64,000 bases of DNA from Microbispora bryophytorum. Its GTDB lineage: Bacteria; Actinomycetota; Actinomycetes; Streptosporangiales; Streptosporangiaceae. Within the stretch, counting starts at the first letter, position 1. Each line of letters begins with the position of its first letter. The stretch spans positions 183,981 to 247,980 of the forward strand of contig NZ_VIRL01000011.1 in the NCBI RefSeq assembly GCF_006874465.1, read 5' to 3'. Positions 9,025-18,247 of this stretch are shown in pieces. The notes under the pieces were generated by a model. The model was not told where the DNA came from. It made no database searches and was given only the letters and a program-made list of their open reading frames with translations. Both the position numbers and the translations under genes were made by a program.

Positions 9025-10128
9025 ATGAATGAGAATCTGAAGCGGCTGACTGACGCCGGAGTCTCCATCTGGCTCGACGACATCAGCCGGGAGCGCCTGC
9101 GCTCCGGCAACCTCGCCGCCCTGATCCGCGACAAGAACGTGACTGGAGTCACTTCCAACCCCACGATCTTCGCCTCCGCGCTGAGCAAGGGCGACGCCTA
9201 CGACGCGCAGCTGCGCGACCTCGCCACCCGCGGCGTGACGGTCGAGGAGGCCGTACGCGCGATCACCACGTTCGACATCCGCTGGGCGGCCGACGTGCTG
9301 CGGCCGGTCTTCGACGCCACCCGCGGCGTCGACGGGCGCGTGTCGATCGAGGTGGACCCGCGCCTGGCCCGCAGGACCGAGGCGACGATCGCCGAGGCCC
9401 GTGCGCTGTGGTGGCTGGTCGACCGGCCCAACCTGCACATCAAGATCCCGGCGACCGTCGAGGGCCTGCCGGCGATCACCCAGGCCATCTCCGAGGGCAT
9501 CAGCGTCAACGTCACGCTGATCTTCTCGCTGGAGCGGTACCGCCAGGTGATGGACGCCTGGCTGAGCGGCCTGGAGAAGGCGAAGGCCAACGGCCTCAAC
9601 CTGGCCACGATCGAGTCGGTCGCGTCGTTCTTCGTCAGCCGCGTCGACACCGAGATCGACAAGCGCCTCGACAAGATCGGCTCGCCCGAGGCCGCCGAGC
9701 TGAAGGGCAAGGCCGCCGTGGCCAACGCCCGCCTCGCGTTCGCCGCGTACGAGGAGGTCGTGAACTCGCCGCGCTGGCAGACGCTGCGCGCGGCGGGCGC
9801 GCGCCCGCAGCGCCCGCTGTGGGCCTCCACCGGTGTGAAGAACCCCGACTACCCCGACACGCTGTACGTGGAGCAGCTGGTCACGGCCGGGATCGTCAAC
9901 ACCATGCCGGAGAAGACGCTGGACTCCTCGGCCGACCACGCCCGGATCTCGGGCGACACGATCCGCCCCTTCTACCAGCAGGCGTGGGACGTCATGGCCT
10001 CGCTGAAGCAGGCCGGCATCGACTACGACGACGTCGTCCGCGCGCTGGAGGAGGAGGGCGTCGAGAAGTTCGAGGCGTCCTGGACCGAGCTTCTCGAAAC
10101 CGTCGACAGCGAGTTGCGGAAGGCCTGA
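9025..10128 (+). CDS. tal: transaldolase
   Basis: The enzyme moves a dihydroxyacetone unit between sedoheptulose-7-phosphate and glyceraldehyde-3-phosphate through a Schiff base. Lys140 in HIKIPAT is the expected catalytic lysine, and GVTSNPTIF near residue 41 is the family signature. The 367 residues fit the long actinobacterial class. The start ATG at 9025 follows GGGACGAAGG and lies 10 nt after the tkt stop. Its product feeds the phosphoglucose isomerase encoded 7 nt downstream. Confidence 0.96.
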   Translation: MNENLKRLTDAGVSIWLDDISRERLRSGNLAALIRDKNVTGVTSNPTIFASALSKGDAYDAQLRDLATRGVTVEEAVRAITTFDIRWAADVLRPVFDATRGVDGRVSIEVDPRLARRTEATIAEARALWWLVDRPNLHIKIPATVEGLPAITQAISEGISVNVTLIFSLERYRQVMDAWLSGLEKAKANGLNLATIESVASFFVSRVDTEIDKRLDKIGSPEAAELKGKAAVANARLAFAAYEEVVNSPRWQTLRAAGARPQRPLWASTGVKNPDYPDTLYVEQLVTAGIVNTMPEKTLDSSADHARISGDTIRPFYQQAWDVMASLKQAGIDYDDVVRALEEEGVEKFEASWTELLETVDSELRKA

Positions 10129-10135
10129 GCTGCAT

Positions 10136-11761
10136 ATGTCAATCGAGGTGACCCTCGGCGACGAGGCGGACGCCGTCGCGGCGGTCAAGGACAAGCTCGT
10201 GGCCGAGGGGGTGCCCGCGGCTCTCGCCGCGGGCGACTCCGCGCTGTGGGGCCCGCAGGCGCAGCCGGAGGCCGCGATCCGGCTGGGCTGGCTCGGCCTG
10301 CCCGGCAGCAGCCGGGAGCTGCTCCCGGAGATCGCCACGCTGGTGGAGCGGGCCCGCGCCGAGGGCCTTGACCACGTGGTGCTCGCCGGCATGGGCGGCT
10401 CCTCCCTCGCTCCCGAGGTGATCTGCGCCACCGGGGACGTGCCGCTGACCGTCCTCGACACGACCGACCCGCACCAGGTGCGGCGCGCGCTCGCCGACCG
10501 GCTCGACCGCACGATCGTCGTGGTGGCGAGCAAGAGCGGCGGCACGATCGAGACCGACAGCCACCGGCGCATCTACGAGCAGGCGTTCCGCGACGCGGGG
10601 ATCGACCCTGCCGAGCGGATCGTGGTCGTCACCGACCCCGGCTCGCCGCTGGAGCGGACGGCCATCGAGGCCGGATATCCGGTCGTGCTCGCCGACCCGA
10701 ACGTGGGCGGCCGCTACAGCGCGCTCACCGCGTTCGGCCTGGTCCCGAGCGCCCTGGCGGGCGCCGACGTGGCCGGGCTGCTCGACGACGCCGCCGCGGT
10801 GGCGCCGCTGCTCGCGCAGGACGAGGGCAACCCGGGCCTGGAGCTCGGCGCGCTGCTCGGCGCGCGGGCGCTGCAGGGGCGCGACAAGCTCATCCTGCGC
10901 GACGCGCCCTCCGAAATCACCGGCCTGCCCGACTGGATCGAGCAGCTCATCGCCGAGTCGACCGGCAAGGAGGGCAAGGGCATCCTGCCCGTCGTCGGCG
11001 CCGAGGCCGCCGAGGCCCGCGACCAGTTCCTCGTCACCATCGGGCCCGACAGCGGCACGACCGTCGACGGCCCGCTCGGCGCGCAGTTCCTCGTCTGGGA
11101 GTACGCGACGGCGATCGCGGGCCGGGTGCTCGGGATCAACCCGTTCGACCAGCCCAACGTCGCCGAGTCGAAGGAGAACACCACCCGGATCCTGCAGGAG
11201 GCCGGGGACGGCCCGCTGCCGACCGGCACCCCGGTGCTCACCGACGGCCCGGTCGAGGTGTACGGCGACCTGCCCGGCGACCTCAAGAACCTGGCCGACG
11301 TCCTCACCTGGCTGCTGCGCGCGATTCCCGAGCGCGGCTACCTGGCGATCATGGCGTACCTCGACCGCGAGGCGGCGTTCGACGCGGCGGTCATCGGCGA
11401 TGCGTCCTTCGAGGAGATGACCGAGACCTGGGCGAGCGCCGACGTCGCCACCCTGCGGGCGCTGCTCGACTACCGCACCGACCACGCGATCACGTTCGGC
11501 TGGGGCCCGCGCTTCCTGCACTCCACCGGCCAGTACCACAAGGGCGGGCCGGAGGCCGGGGTGTTCCTGCAGATCACCGGGGTGGTGACCGACGACGTCG
11601 AGGTCCCCGGCAAGCCCTACACGCTGGGCCGGCTGCAACTCGCGCAGGCGCTGGGCGACCTGGGAGCCCTGACCTCCCGCGGCCGGCCGGCCGTGCGCCT
11701 GCACCTCACCGACCGCGTCGCCGGGATCAGGCATTTGCTCTCCGTGGCGGAGGAGCTCTGA
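10136..11761 (+). CDS. pgi: glucose-6-phosphate isomerase
   Basis: The enzyme interconverts glucose-6-phosphate and fructose-6-phosphate, joining the pentose phosphate operon to glycolysis. Two SIS domains are recognisable: GMGGSSLAPE and SKSGGTIET in the first, and NPFDQPNVAESK with STGQYHKGGPE in the second. The 541 residues are typical of the form encoded within actinobacterial pentose phosphate operons. The gene begins 7 nt after the tal stop; its likely ribosome site GGAAGG lies inside the end of tal. Confidence 0.93.
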   Translation: MSIEVTLGDEADAVAAVKDKLVAEGVPAALAAGDSALWGPQAQPEAAIRLGWLGLPGSSRELLPEIATLVERARAEGLDHVVLAGMGGSSLAPEVICATGDVPLTVLDTTDPHQVRRALADRLDRTIVVVASKSGGTIETDSHRRIYEQAFRDAGIDPAERIVVVTDPGSPLERTAIEAGYPVVLADPNVGGRYSALTAFGLVPSALAGADVAGLLDDAAAVAPLLAQDEGNPGLELGALLGARALQGRDKLILRDAPSEITGLPDWIEQLIAESTGKEGKGILPVVGAEAAEARDQFLVTIGPDSGTTVDGPLGAQFLVWEYATAIAGRVLGINPFDQPNVAESKENTTRILQEAGDGPLPTGTPVLTDGPVEVYGDLPGDLKNLADVLTWLLRAIPERGYLAIMAYLDREAAFDAAVIGDASFEEMTETWASADVATLRALLDYRTDHAITFGWGPRFLHSTGQYHKGGPEAGVFLQITGVVTDDVEVPGKPYTLGRLQLAQALGDLGALTSRGRPAVRLHLTDRVAGIRHLLSVAEEL

Positions 11762-11763
11762 CC

Positions 11764-11811
11764 ATGCGATGCGTTACTGGCGAAGGGCCCGTCCGCAGGG
11801 AGGACACATGA
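11764..11811 (+). other. 15-codon micro-ORF between pgi and zwf
   Basis: An ATG two nt after the pgi stop opens 15 codons that end in a TGA overlapping the zwf ATG (ATGA at 11808-11811). It fills the whole gap and covers the zwf ribosome site. It may couple translation or be a chance result of few stop codons at this GC. Confidence 0.25.
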
Positions 11812-13487
11812 CGGAGCAACAGGAGCCGCAGGCCCCCGCCGACGACGCTCTGCAGGCGCCGGACTCGTCCGGCGTCGCGCAGGAGGCGGGGGACGAGTTG
11901 ACGAATGCGGAGCGGGCGATCCTGGCCGCCGCTCAGGCCGCCACGACCGCGACCACCGAGCTGACCATGGCCGCCAACCCGCTGCGCGACCCGCGCGACC
12001 GGCGCCTGCCCCGGGTCGCCGGGCCGTGCGTGCTCGTGCTGTTCGGCGTCACCGGCGACCTCGCCAAGCGCAAGCTGCTGCCGGCGATCTACGACCTGGG
12101 GAACCGGGGGCTGCTGCCCCCGGGCTTCTCCCTGGTCGGCTTCGCCCGCCGCGACTGGGCACACGAGGACTTCGCCCAGGTCACGTACGAGGCGGTCAAG
12201 GAGCACGCGCGGACGCCGTTCCGCGAGGAGGTCTGGAAGCAGCTCAGCGAGGGCATCCACTTCTGCCCGGGCGAGTTCGGCGACGACGGCGCCTTCGACG
12301 TGCTCGCGATGATGCTCAGGGAGATCGACGAGACCCGGGGCACCGGCGGCAACTACGCGTTCTACCTGTCGGTGCCGCCGAAGTTCTTCCCGCTCGTGAT
12401 CGAGCAGCTCAAGCGGACGAACCTGGCCAAGGGCCCCGACGGCTCCTGGCGCCGGGTCGTCATCGAGAAGCCGTTCGGGCACGACCTGAAGAGCGCCCAG
12501 GAGCTCAACGCGATCACCAGCGCGGTGTTCCCGGAGAGCTCGGTCTTCCGGATCGACCACTACCTCGGCAAGGAGACCGTCCAGAACATCCTGGCGCTCC
12601 GCTTCGCCAACACGCTGTACGAGCCGATCTGGAACCGCGGGTACGTCGACCACGTCCAGATCACGATGGCCGAGGACATCGGCATCGGCGGCCGGGCCGG
12701 CTACTACGACGGCATCGGCGCCGCCCGTGACGTGATCCAGAACCACCTGCTCCAACTCCTCGCGCTGGTCGCGATGGAGGACCCCACCTCCTTCGACGCC
12801 GACGCGCTGCGCCGGGAGAAGGAGAAGGTGCTGCGGGCCGTCAAGCTGCCCGCCGACCTGGCCACCGGCACCGCCCGCGGCCAGTACGTCCGGGGCTGGC
12901 AGGGCGGTGAGCCCGTCGTCGGCTACCTGGAGGAGCAGGGCATCTCCTCGGACTCCGCCACGGAGACGTACGCCGCGGTCAAGCTGGAGGTGGCCAACCG
13001 CCGGTGGGCCGGAGTGCCGTTCTACCTGCGTACGGGCAAGCGGCTCAGCCGCCGCATGACCGAGGTGGCCATCGTCTTCCAGCGGGCGCCGCACCTGCCG
13101 TTCAGCAAGGACGACACCGAGATCCTCGGGCACAACGCGCTGGTCATCCGCGTCCAGCCGGACGAGGGCATCACGGTGCGCTTCGGCTCCAAGGTGCCGG
13201 GCACGGCCATGGAGGTCAGGGACGTCAACATGGACTTCGCCTACGGCGAGTCGTTCATGGAGTCCTCCCCCGAGGCCTACGAGCGGCTGCTGCTCGACGT
13301 GCTCATCGGCGATCCGCCGCTGTTCCCGCACCAGCGGGAGGTGGAGCTGTCGTGGAACATCCTCGACCCGATCGAGGAGTTCTGGGCCTCCCAGGGCCAG
13401 CCCGAGGGGTATGCGTCCGGCTCCTGGGGTCCCGCCTCGGCCGACGCGATGCTGGCCAGGGACGGACGCGCCTGGAGGCGGCTGTGA
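11808..13487 (+). CDS. zwf: glucose-6-phosphate 1-dehydrogenase
   Basis: This enzyme carries out the NAD(P)+-dependent oxidation of glucose-6-phosphate to the lactone, the entry step of the oxidative branch. The Rossmann motif FGVTGDLAKRK and the substrate site RIDHYLGKE (catalytic His in the second) are intact. The 559 residues include about 65 extra N-terminal residues rich in Ala/Gln/Glu that the catalytic fold does not need; the ATG at 11808 has GGGAGG at good spacing, so the extension is probably real. The gene is followed by opcA, whose product assembles or activates this enzyme in other bacteria. Confidence 0.96.
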   Translation: MTEQQEPQAPADDALQAPDSSGVAQEAGDELTNAERAILAAAQAATTATTELTMAANPLRDPRDRRLPRVAGPCVLVLFGVTGDLAKRKLLPAIYDLGNRGLLPPGFSLVGFARRDWAHEDFAQVTYEAVKEHARTPFREEVWKQLSEGIHFCPGEFGDDGAFDVLAMMLREIDETRGTGGNYAFYLSVPPKFFPLVIEQLKRTNLAKGPDGSWRRVVIEKPFGHDLKSAQELNAITSAVFPESSVFRIDHYLGKETVQNILALRFANTLYEPIWNRGYVDHVQITMAEDIGIGGRAGYYDGIGAARDVIQNHLLQLLALVAMEDPTSFDADALRREKEKVLRAVKLPADLATGTARGQYVRGWQGGEPVVGYLEEQGISSDSATETYAAVKLEVANRRWAGVPFYLRTGKRLSRRMTEVAIVFQRAPHLPFSKDDTEILGHNALVIRVQPDEGITVRFGSKVPGTAMEVRDVNMDFAYGESFMESSPEAYERLLLDVLIGDPPLFPHQREVELSWNILDPIEEFWASQGQPEGYASGSWGPASADAMLARDGRAWRRL

Positions 13488-13540
13488 ACGCGGCTGTCAG
13501 CACGGCGCATCTGGGGTCAAGCGAGCGGAGAGCGGTGTGA
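13484..13540 (+). other. 18-codon micro-ORF bridging zwf and opcA
   Basis: A GTG overlapping the zwf stop (GTGA, 13484-13487) opens 18 codons that end in a TGA overlapping the opcA GTG (GTGA, 13537-13540). Both ends therefore use the 4-nt overlap typical of translational coupling. No homology is recognised. Confidence 0.3.
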
Positions 13541-14460
13541 CGACCTTCAACCTGACCGAGACGACCGCGTCGAGGATCTCCTCGACGCTCACCCGGCTGC
13601 GGCACCAGATGGGCGCGCCCGCCGTCGGCATGGTGCTGACCCTCGTCGTGGTGGTGGACGAGGCGGGACAGTACGACGCCCTGCGCGCGGCCACCGACGC
13701 GGCGCGCGAGCACCCCTCGCGCATCCTCATGGTGATCATCCGCGACCCGGCCGAGCCCAACCGGCTGGACGCGGAGATCCGCGTGGGCGAGTCGGCACCG
13801 GGCGAGGTCGTGCTGCTGCGCCTGTACGGCGAGCTGACCGAGCACGCCGATTCGGTGATCACGCCGTTGCTGCTCACCGACACGCCGGTGGTGGTGTGGT
13901 GGCCGGGCGAGTGCCCGGAGATTCCCGCCAAGCACCCGATCGGGCACCTGGGCAGCCGCCGGATCTTGGACGCCAGATCGGCCGGGGAGGCGGTCGCCGC
14001 CATCTCCTCGCGGGCCGGCAGCTACGTCCCCGGCGACACCGACCTGGCCTGGACCCGGCTCACGCCGTGGCGCAGCCTGCTGGCCGCCGCCTTCGACCAG
14101 CCCATGGGGAAGATCACCGGGGGCGTGGTCGAGGCCGCGGCGGGCAACCCCAGCGCGCCGCTGCTGGCCGCCTGGCTGTGCGACCGGCTGGAGGCGCCGA
14201 TCGAGATCGCCGACTCCGCCGGCCCCGGCCTGACGGGCGTGCGGCTGTCCATCGAGGGCGGCGGCGAGCTGACGGTGAGCAGGACCGACGCCAGGCTCGC
14301 CACGCTGTCGCGGCCCGGCAACCCCGACCGGCGGGTCGCCCTGGCCCGCAGGCCGACCTCGGAGCTGCTGTCCGAGGAGCTGCGCAGGCTCGACCCCGAC
14401 GACATCTACGCCGCCGCGATCCGCCGGCTGGCGGAGATGAAGGGGCGGGGACGGGCGTGA
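13537..14460 (+). CDS. opcA: glucose-6-phosphate dehydrogenase assembly protein OpcA
   Basis: OpcA binds Zwf and promotes its assembly or activity, as described in cyanobacteria and actinobacteria. The 307-residue protein has the family features VVWWPGECPE in the middle and an LDPDDIYAAAIRRL C-terminus. The GTG at 13537 has GGAGAG about seven nt upstream and matches homologue N-termini (TTFNLTETTAS). Its last codon region overlaps pgl by four nt (GTGA), so the two are probably translationally coupled. Confidence 0.93.
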   Translation: MTTFNLTETTASRISSTLTRLRHQMGAPAVGMVLTLVVVVDEAGQYDALRAATDAAREHPSRILMVIIRDPAEPNRLDAEIRVGESAPGEVVLLRLYGELTEHADSVITPLLLTDTPVVVWWPGECPEIPAKHPIGHLGSRRILDARSAGEAVAAISSRAGSYVPGDTDLAWTRLTPWRSLLAAAFDQPMGKITGGVVEAAAGNPSAPLLAAWLCDRLEAPIEIADSAGPGLTGVRLSIEGGGELTVSRTDARLATLSRPGNPDRRVALARRPTSELLSEELRRLDPDDIYAAAIRRLAEMKGRGRA

Positions 14461-15236
14461 CCGGCGTTCCCACCGTCCTCGTCCACCGCGACGCCGAACT
14501 GCTGGCCCAGGCCGTGGCCGCCCGCCTCATCACGCGGCTGGTGGACACGCAGGCGGCCCGCGGTTCCGCGCACCTGGTGCTGACCGGCGGCACCGTGGGC
14601 ATCGCGACGCTGGCCGCCCTCGCGGGGACGGCGGCGCACGACGCCATCGACTGGCGGGCGCTCGACGTCTGGTGGGGCGACGAGCGGTTCCTGCCGACCG
14701 GTCATCCCGAGCGCAACGAGACCGGGGCGCGTCAGGCCCTGCTCGACCACGTCGACGTGGACCCGGCGCGGGTGCACCCGATGCCCGGCCCCGACTCGGG
14801 GATGACCGCCGAGGAGGCCGCCGACGCGTACGCGGTGGAGCTGGCCAAGGCGGCCAGGCCGGAGGACCACGGGCCGGTGCCGTCGTTCGACGTGCTGATG
14901 CTCGGCATGGGCCCCGACGGCCACGTGGCCTCGCTGTTCCCCGGCCAACCGGCCGTATACGAGGAGGAGCGGCCGGTCGTGTCCGTGCACGGCTCCCCCA
15001 AGCCGCCGCCGACCCGGCTGTCGCTGACGTTCCCCGCTCTGCGGGCCGCCAGGGAGGTCTGGGTCGTCGCGGCGGGCGAGGAGAAGGCGCAGGCGGTCAG
15101 GATGGCGCTGTCCGACGCCGGGCCGTTCCAGATTCCGGCCGCCGGGGCGCGTGGGCGGCAGCGGACGCTGTTCCTGCTCGACCGCGCCGCCGCACACAAG
15201 ATCCCACCATCGCTGGGGCGGATCGCCTCCCCCTGA
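14457..15236 (+). CDS. pgl: 6-phosphogluconolactonase
   Basis: This SugarP isomerase-like enzyme hydrolyses the lactone made by Zwf. The 259 residues include LTGGTVGI, WWGDERFLPTGHPERNE and LGMGPDGHVASLFPG, the three conserved motifs of the DevB-type Pgl. The GTG start overlaps the opcA stop. It is the last gene of the operon, closed by the long hairpin 8 nt after its stop. With zwf and opcA it completes the NADPH-forming oxidative branch except 6-phosphogluconate dehydrogenase, which is not in this window. Confidence 0.94.
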   Translation: MTGVPTVLVHRDAELLAQAVAARLITRLVDTQAARGSAHLVLTGGTVGIATLAALAGTAAHDAIDWRALDVWWGDERFLPTGHPERNETGARQALLDHVDVDPARVHPMPGPDSGMTAEEAADAYAVELAKAARPEDHGPVPSFDVLMLGMGPDGHVASLFPGQPAVYEEERPVVSVHGSPKPPPTRLSLTFPALRAAREVWVVAAGEEKAQAVRMALSDAGPFQIPAAGARGRQRTLFLLDRAAAHKIPPSLGRIASP

Positions 15237-15243
15237 CGGGAGA

Positions 15244-15299
15244 TCACACCGGAACGGCCGGGCCGGGGCCTACGCCCCGGCCCGGCCGTTCCGGTGTGA
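15244..15299. terminator. operon-end terminator, 26-bp perfect stem
   Basis: Arms 15244-15269 and 15274-15299 are perfectly complementary over a 4-nt loop (CTAC). This is the strongest hairpin in the window and follows pgl directly. Confidence 0.95.
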
Positions 15300-15342
15300 G
15301 ACGTCACCAAGGTGAGGCAGCACCGCCCGCTGACCGACGTCA

Positions 15343-15490
15343 CTGCGCCGGGCGTGAGGTCCGGCCCTCGCGAAGCCCGCTTCCCCGGGCGTGAGGTCCG
15401 GCCCTCGCGAAACCCGCCGCTCGGGGCAGAAGGTCCGGCCCTCGCGAAGCCCACTGCGCCGGGCGTGAGGTCCGGCCTTCGCGAAGCCCG
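15343..15490. repeat. 37-bp tandem repeat, four imperfect copies
   Basis: Copies begin at 15343, 15380, 15417 and 15454, all with the core GGTCCGGCCCTCGCGAA or a one-base variant. A partial fifth copy starts at 15491. There are no spacers, so it is a tandem array and not CRISPR. It lies between the pgl terminator and the 3' end of the coiled-coil gene, about 50 nt from that stop. Confidence 0.9.
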
Positions 15491-15546
15491 CTGCGCAGGG
15501 CCTTCGCTGTGGGCCTCCCTCCCGCCCGCTCCTCCCCGCCGTGCCT

Positions 15547-16521
15547 TCATTCGTGGCCTGATCGGGCCTCGTCCAGGGCGGCACGCGCTTCATCGACACG
15601 TGTACAGCCCGAGCGGGCGGCGCGTTCGGCGTTCGTCTCCTCGCGGCGGGCGACCTCCAGCCGGTGCTCGGCCGCGTTCAGCTTGTCCTTGGCCTTGGCC
15701 AGCTTCGCGTTGAGCGTCTCGACCCTGGCCGTCCGCCGCTCGCGCTCGCGTGCGGCCTCTGCTCGCTCGGCTTCCCAGTCGGCGCGGCCACGCTCCGCCT
15801 CCAGTGCGGCCCGCTCAGCCTCGGCGAGAGCGCCTTCCAGCTCCTTGATCCGGCGTTCCCGCTCCGCACTGTGCTGTTCCCGCTCCGCTGTGTGCTGTTC
15901 CCGCTCCGCAGTGTGCTGTTCCCGCTCTGCTGTGTGCCGTTCCTGCTCGGCTTCCCGGCGTCCGGGCTTCTTCCGCGCTGCCGGTTCGGGTGCGGTCCGT
16001 ACGATCGGCGCGGGTGTGAAGCCGCTGTAGCCCAGAGGGCGGGTCAGCCGGCCCAGACGCACCTGCTCGGCCGCGTCCTCGTCCACCACGGCGGCGTCGA
16101 GGGTCTGCTCGATCTCCAGGTCGGCGGCCGGGGCCAGCGGACGCCCGGCCTCCTCCGCCGTCTCGCGCACGGACCGGACGAGACGGGCGATGAGCGGGGT
16201 CCGTTCGCGGCCCGCCTCGGCCAGGGCGTCGGCGTCCTGGGCCCGCCACGCGTCCCGCAGCCGCCGGCCGAGGTCGAGCAGCCGGCCGAGTTCCTCGCTC
16301 CGCTCCCGGGCGGTCCGGTTGACGGCCCAGGCCACGACGGTCGGCTTGTGCAGCGCCTTGATCCGCTTGGCCAGCGCCGCGTCGCCCGCCGCCTTCGCCT
16401 CCTTGGCCAGCGCGTCGCGGGCCGAGGTGAACTCCTCGGGCACCATGCCGTAGAGCCGGTCGGCGGCCTCGTCGACGTCCACAGACCACGTGTACCCGAC
16501 TTCTCCGCCGCGTTCCACCAT
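15547..16521 (-). CDS. coiled-coil protein of unknown function
   Basis: This is a 324-residue protein without a recognised catalytic domain. Residues 1-170 are mixed, with a conserved-looking core (LYGMVPEEFTSARDALAKEA and KPTVVAWAVNRTAR). Residues 190-310 form a long charged helix with tandem AEREQHT heptads, which predicts a coiled coil. It resembles uncharacterised actinobacterial proteins by general appearance only. ATG at 16521 is preferred over 16539 because GGAGGAG lies eight nt before it. The gene is head to head with the YCII gene, with only 16 nt between their start codons. Confidence 0.7.
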   Translation of the reverse strand: MVERGGEVGYTWSVDVDEAADRLYGMVPEEFTSARDALAKEAKAAGDAALAKRIKALHKPTVVAWAVNRTARERSEELGRLLDLGRRLRDAWRAQDADALAEAGRERTPLIARLVRSVRETAEEAGRPLAPAADLEIEQTLDAAVVDEDAAEQVRLGRLTRPLGYSGFTPAPIVRTAPEPAARKKPGRREAEQERHTAEREQHTAEREQHTAEREQHSAERERRIKELEGALAEAERAALEAERGRADWEAERAEAARERERRTARVETLNAKLAKAKDKLNAAEHRLEVARREETNAERAARSGCTRVDEARAALDEARSGHE

Positions 16522-16537
16522 GGTAGGTACTCCTCCC

Positions 16538-17086
16538 ATGGAGTTCTTCTGTTATCACCGCGACCGGCCCGGCTCGGGGGCGCTGCGCGACGAACTGCTG
16601 GAAGAGCATTGGTCCTACATGGACCGGTACGACGCGGAGATGATCGCCCGTGGCCCGACCTTCGACTGCGTCACCGACGTCGCCACCGGCAGCGTGCACA
16701 TCGTGGACCTACCGGATCCCGCCACGGCGCGTGCGTTCGCCTTCAACGAGCCCAACTACCAGGCCGGTGTGTATCGGGACGTGATGGTACGGCGTTGGCG
16801 CAACGTGCTGGGTCGCACCATGTGGGACTTCCCCGGCGGCAGGGACGGCGGCAACCGATACCTGGTGCTGGGCCTGGGCGCCGGGGAGGCGGCCGACCTC
16901 GTCCCGCCGCCCGGCCGGGACGAGCTGATCGCCTACGGGCCGCTGCTGTCCGATGACGGCACCACCTGGCTGGGTACGGCGGTGCTGGTCAGGGCGCCTG
17001 ACCCGGACGCGGCACGCGCCGTCCTGACCCAGGGCCGGTACGCCGACATCGAGGTGCACGACTGGGAGTTCGGCGGGCGGCGCTGA
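16538..17086 (+). CDS. YciI-like (YCII) protein, two-domain
   Basis: The 182 residues contain two dimeric alpha-beta barrel YCII repeats: MEFFCYHRDRPGSG with HWSYMDRY and HIVDLPDPATARAFAFNEP, then NRYLVLGLG with LVRAPDPDAARAVL. YCII proteins are small putative enzymes with a conserved His-Asp pair; no substrate can be assigned. Start ATG 16538 has GGTAGG upstream; an ATG at 16520 would add six residues. The gene is divergent from the coiled-coil gene and convergent with the ACT-GNAT gene, from which hairpin 17118-17151 separates it. Confidence 0.75.
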   Translation: MEFFCYHRDRPGSGALRDELLEEHWSYMDRYDAEMIARGPTFDCVTDVATGSVHIVDLPDPATARAFAFNEPNYQAGVYRDVMVRRWRNVLGRTMWDFPGGRDGGNRYLVLGLGAGEAADLVPPPGRDELIAYGPLLSDDGTTWLGTAVLVRAPDPDAARAVLTQGRYADIEVHDWEFGGRR

Positions 17087-17117
17087 CGCACCGCGGCGAC
17101 CAAGCACGGCGACCCGT

Positions 17118-17151
17118 CCTGGTCCGGTGCCCTGAGCAACACCGGACCAGG
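17118..17151. terminator. bidirectional terminator, 12-bp stem
   Basis: Arms 17118-17129 and 17140-17151 pair perfectly over a 10-nt loop, between convergent genes. Confidence 0.8.
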
Positions 17152-17170
17152 AGGATCACCTGTGATGACG

Positions 17171-18247
17171 TCAGCTCGGGGAAGCCGTCGCCATCACGCC
17201 CACGGCGATCCGCGCCTCCATCACACCGGGATCCTCGGTGTGGGTGAGCGTCGCGCCGAGGGAGCCGAGCAGCCTGCGCATGCGCGTGTTGTCGTGCAGA
17301 AGGGTCGCCCGCACCTCGGCGAAGCCGAGGTCCCTGGCCTGGGCGAGGAGCATCCGCGCCAGCCGGCCGCCGAGCCCCCGGCCCTGCCAGCGGTCCTCCA
17401 CGAGGAAGGCGATCTCCGCGATGCCCGGGTCCGCGGAGAACGTCAGCGACGCGAGCGCCACCACCTGGCCGTCGTGCCCGACGACGAGCGACTGGCCGCG
17501 GGCCCGATCGCACAGCCGGTCGAAGACGCGCGGCGGCAGGGTGGGGTTGGCGGTGAAGTAGCGGAACCTGCGCGTCTCGGGTGAGCAGCGCTCATGCAGG
17601 TCGCGCAGCGCCTCGCGGTAGAGCGAGGTCAGCGGCTTGACCTGCACCTCCGCGCCGTCGGCGAGCCGCACCGGCCCCTCGGCCGCGGACGGTTCCGCCG
17701 GCGGCTGCGTCAGCCGCACCATCGCCGCGGCGCGGGCCGCCTCGGTCAGGGTGAACGGGAGCCCGGAGCGGCGCAGCCGGATGGACCGCCGCGGCGCCAC
17801 GGGCACCACGAGCAGGGTCGGGTCGGGCAGCTCCAGTGCCTCTCCGTCGGCCCGGTCGCCGTCCTCCTCCCGCGAGCGCACGGCGCTCGCGCCGTACACC
17901 CAGCGGGCGTCGTCGGCGCGCAGCAACTCGCCCAGGATCTCCGGCAGGCGCCAGGGAGCCGAGCGCAGCCGGGCGGCCAGCAGCAGCGTACGGGTCGGCT
18001 CATCGGTCAGTTCGTGCGCGGTGGCCGGCACGATCCGCACCCGCCTCCCGCCCGCGGCCTCCAGCGCCGCGCGTACGGCCTCGGGGGAGGCGGGGATGTC
18101 CGTGACGAACTCGTCGACCGTGCCGTCCGTGTCGGGCTGCACCGACAGGCCCAGGATGTTGCCGCCCTTGCCGGCCAGGGCGGTCGCCAGCGACGCCAGG
18201 CGCCCGGGACGCTCGTCCACGGTCGTACGGATCCGGAAGAACCCCAT
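17171..18247 (-). CDS. ACT domain-GNAT acetyltransferase fusion
   Basis: The protein has 358 residues. The N-terminus (about 4-70) is an ACT-type ligand-binding domain (FRIRTTVDERPGRLASLATA, GNILGLSV), and the C-terminus (about 205-345) is a GNAT N-acetyltransferase with the acetyl-CoA loop VEDRWQGRGLGGRLARML. Residues 75-190 are a less conserved linker. ACT domains usually bind amino acids, so an acetyltransferase controlled by an amino acid is a fair inference; the acceptor is unknown. Homologues of this layout are common in actinobacteria. It is divergent from the oxidase gene at 18444. Confidence 0.82.
   Translation of the reverse strand: MGFFRIRTTVDERPGRLASLATALAGKGGNILGLSVQPDTDGTVDEFVTDIPASPEAVRAALEAAGGRRVRIVPATAHELTDEPTRTLLLAARLRSAPWRLPEILGELLRADDARWVYGASAVRSREEDGDRADGEALELPDPTLLVVPVAPRRSIRLRRSGLPFTLTEAARAAAMVRLTQPPAEPSAAEGPVRLADGAEVQVKPLTSLYREALRDLHERCSPETRRFRYFTANPTLPPRVFDRLCDRARGQSLVVGHDGQVVALASLTFSADPGIAEIAFLVEDRWQGRGLGGRLARMLLAQARDLGFAEVRATLLHDNTRMRRLLGSLGATLTHTEDPGVMEARIAVGVMATASPS

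Noticed and set aside
15343..15490. CRISPR array
   Set aside because: Repeats are directly adjacent, with no unique spacers and no cas genes in the window.
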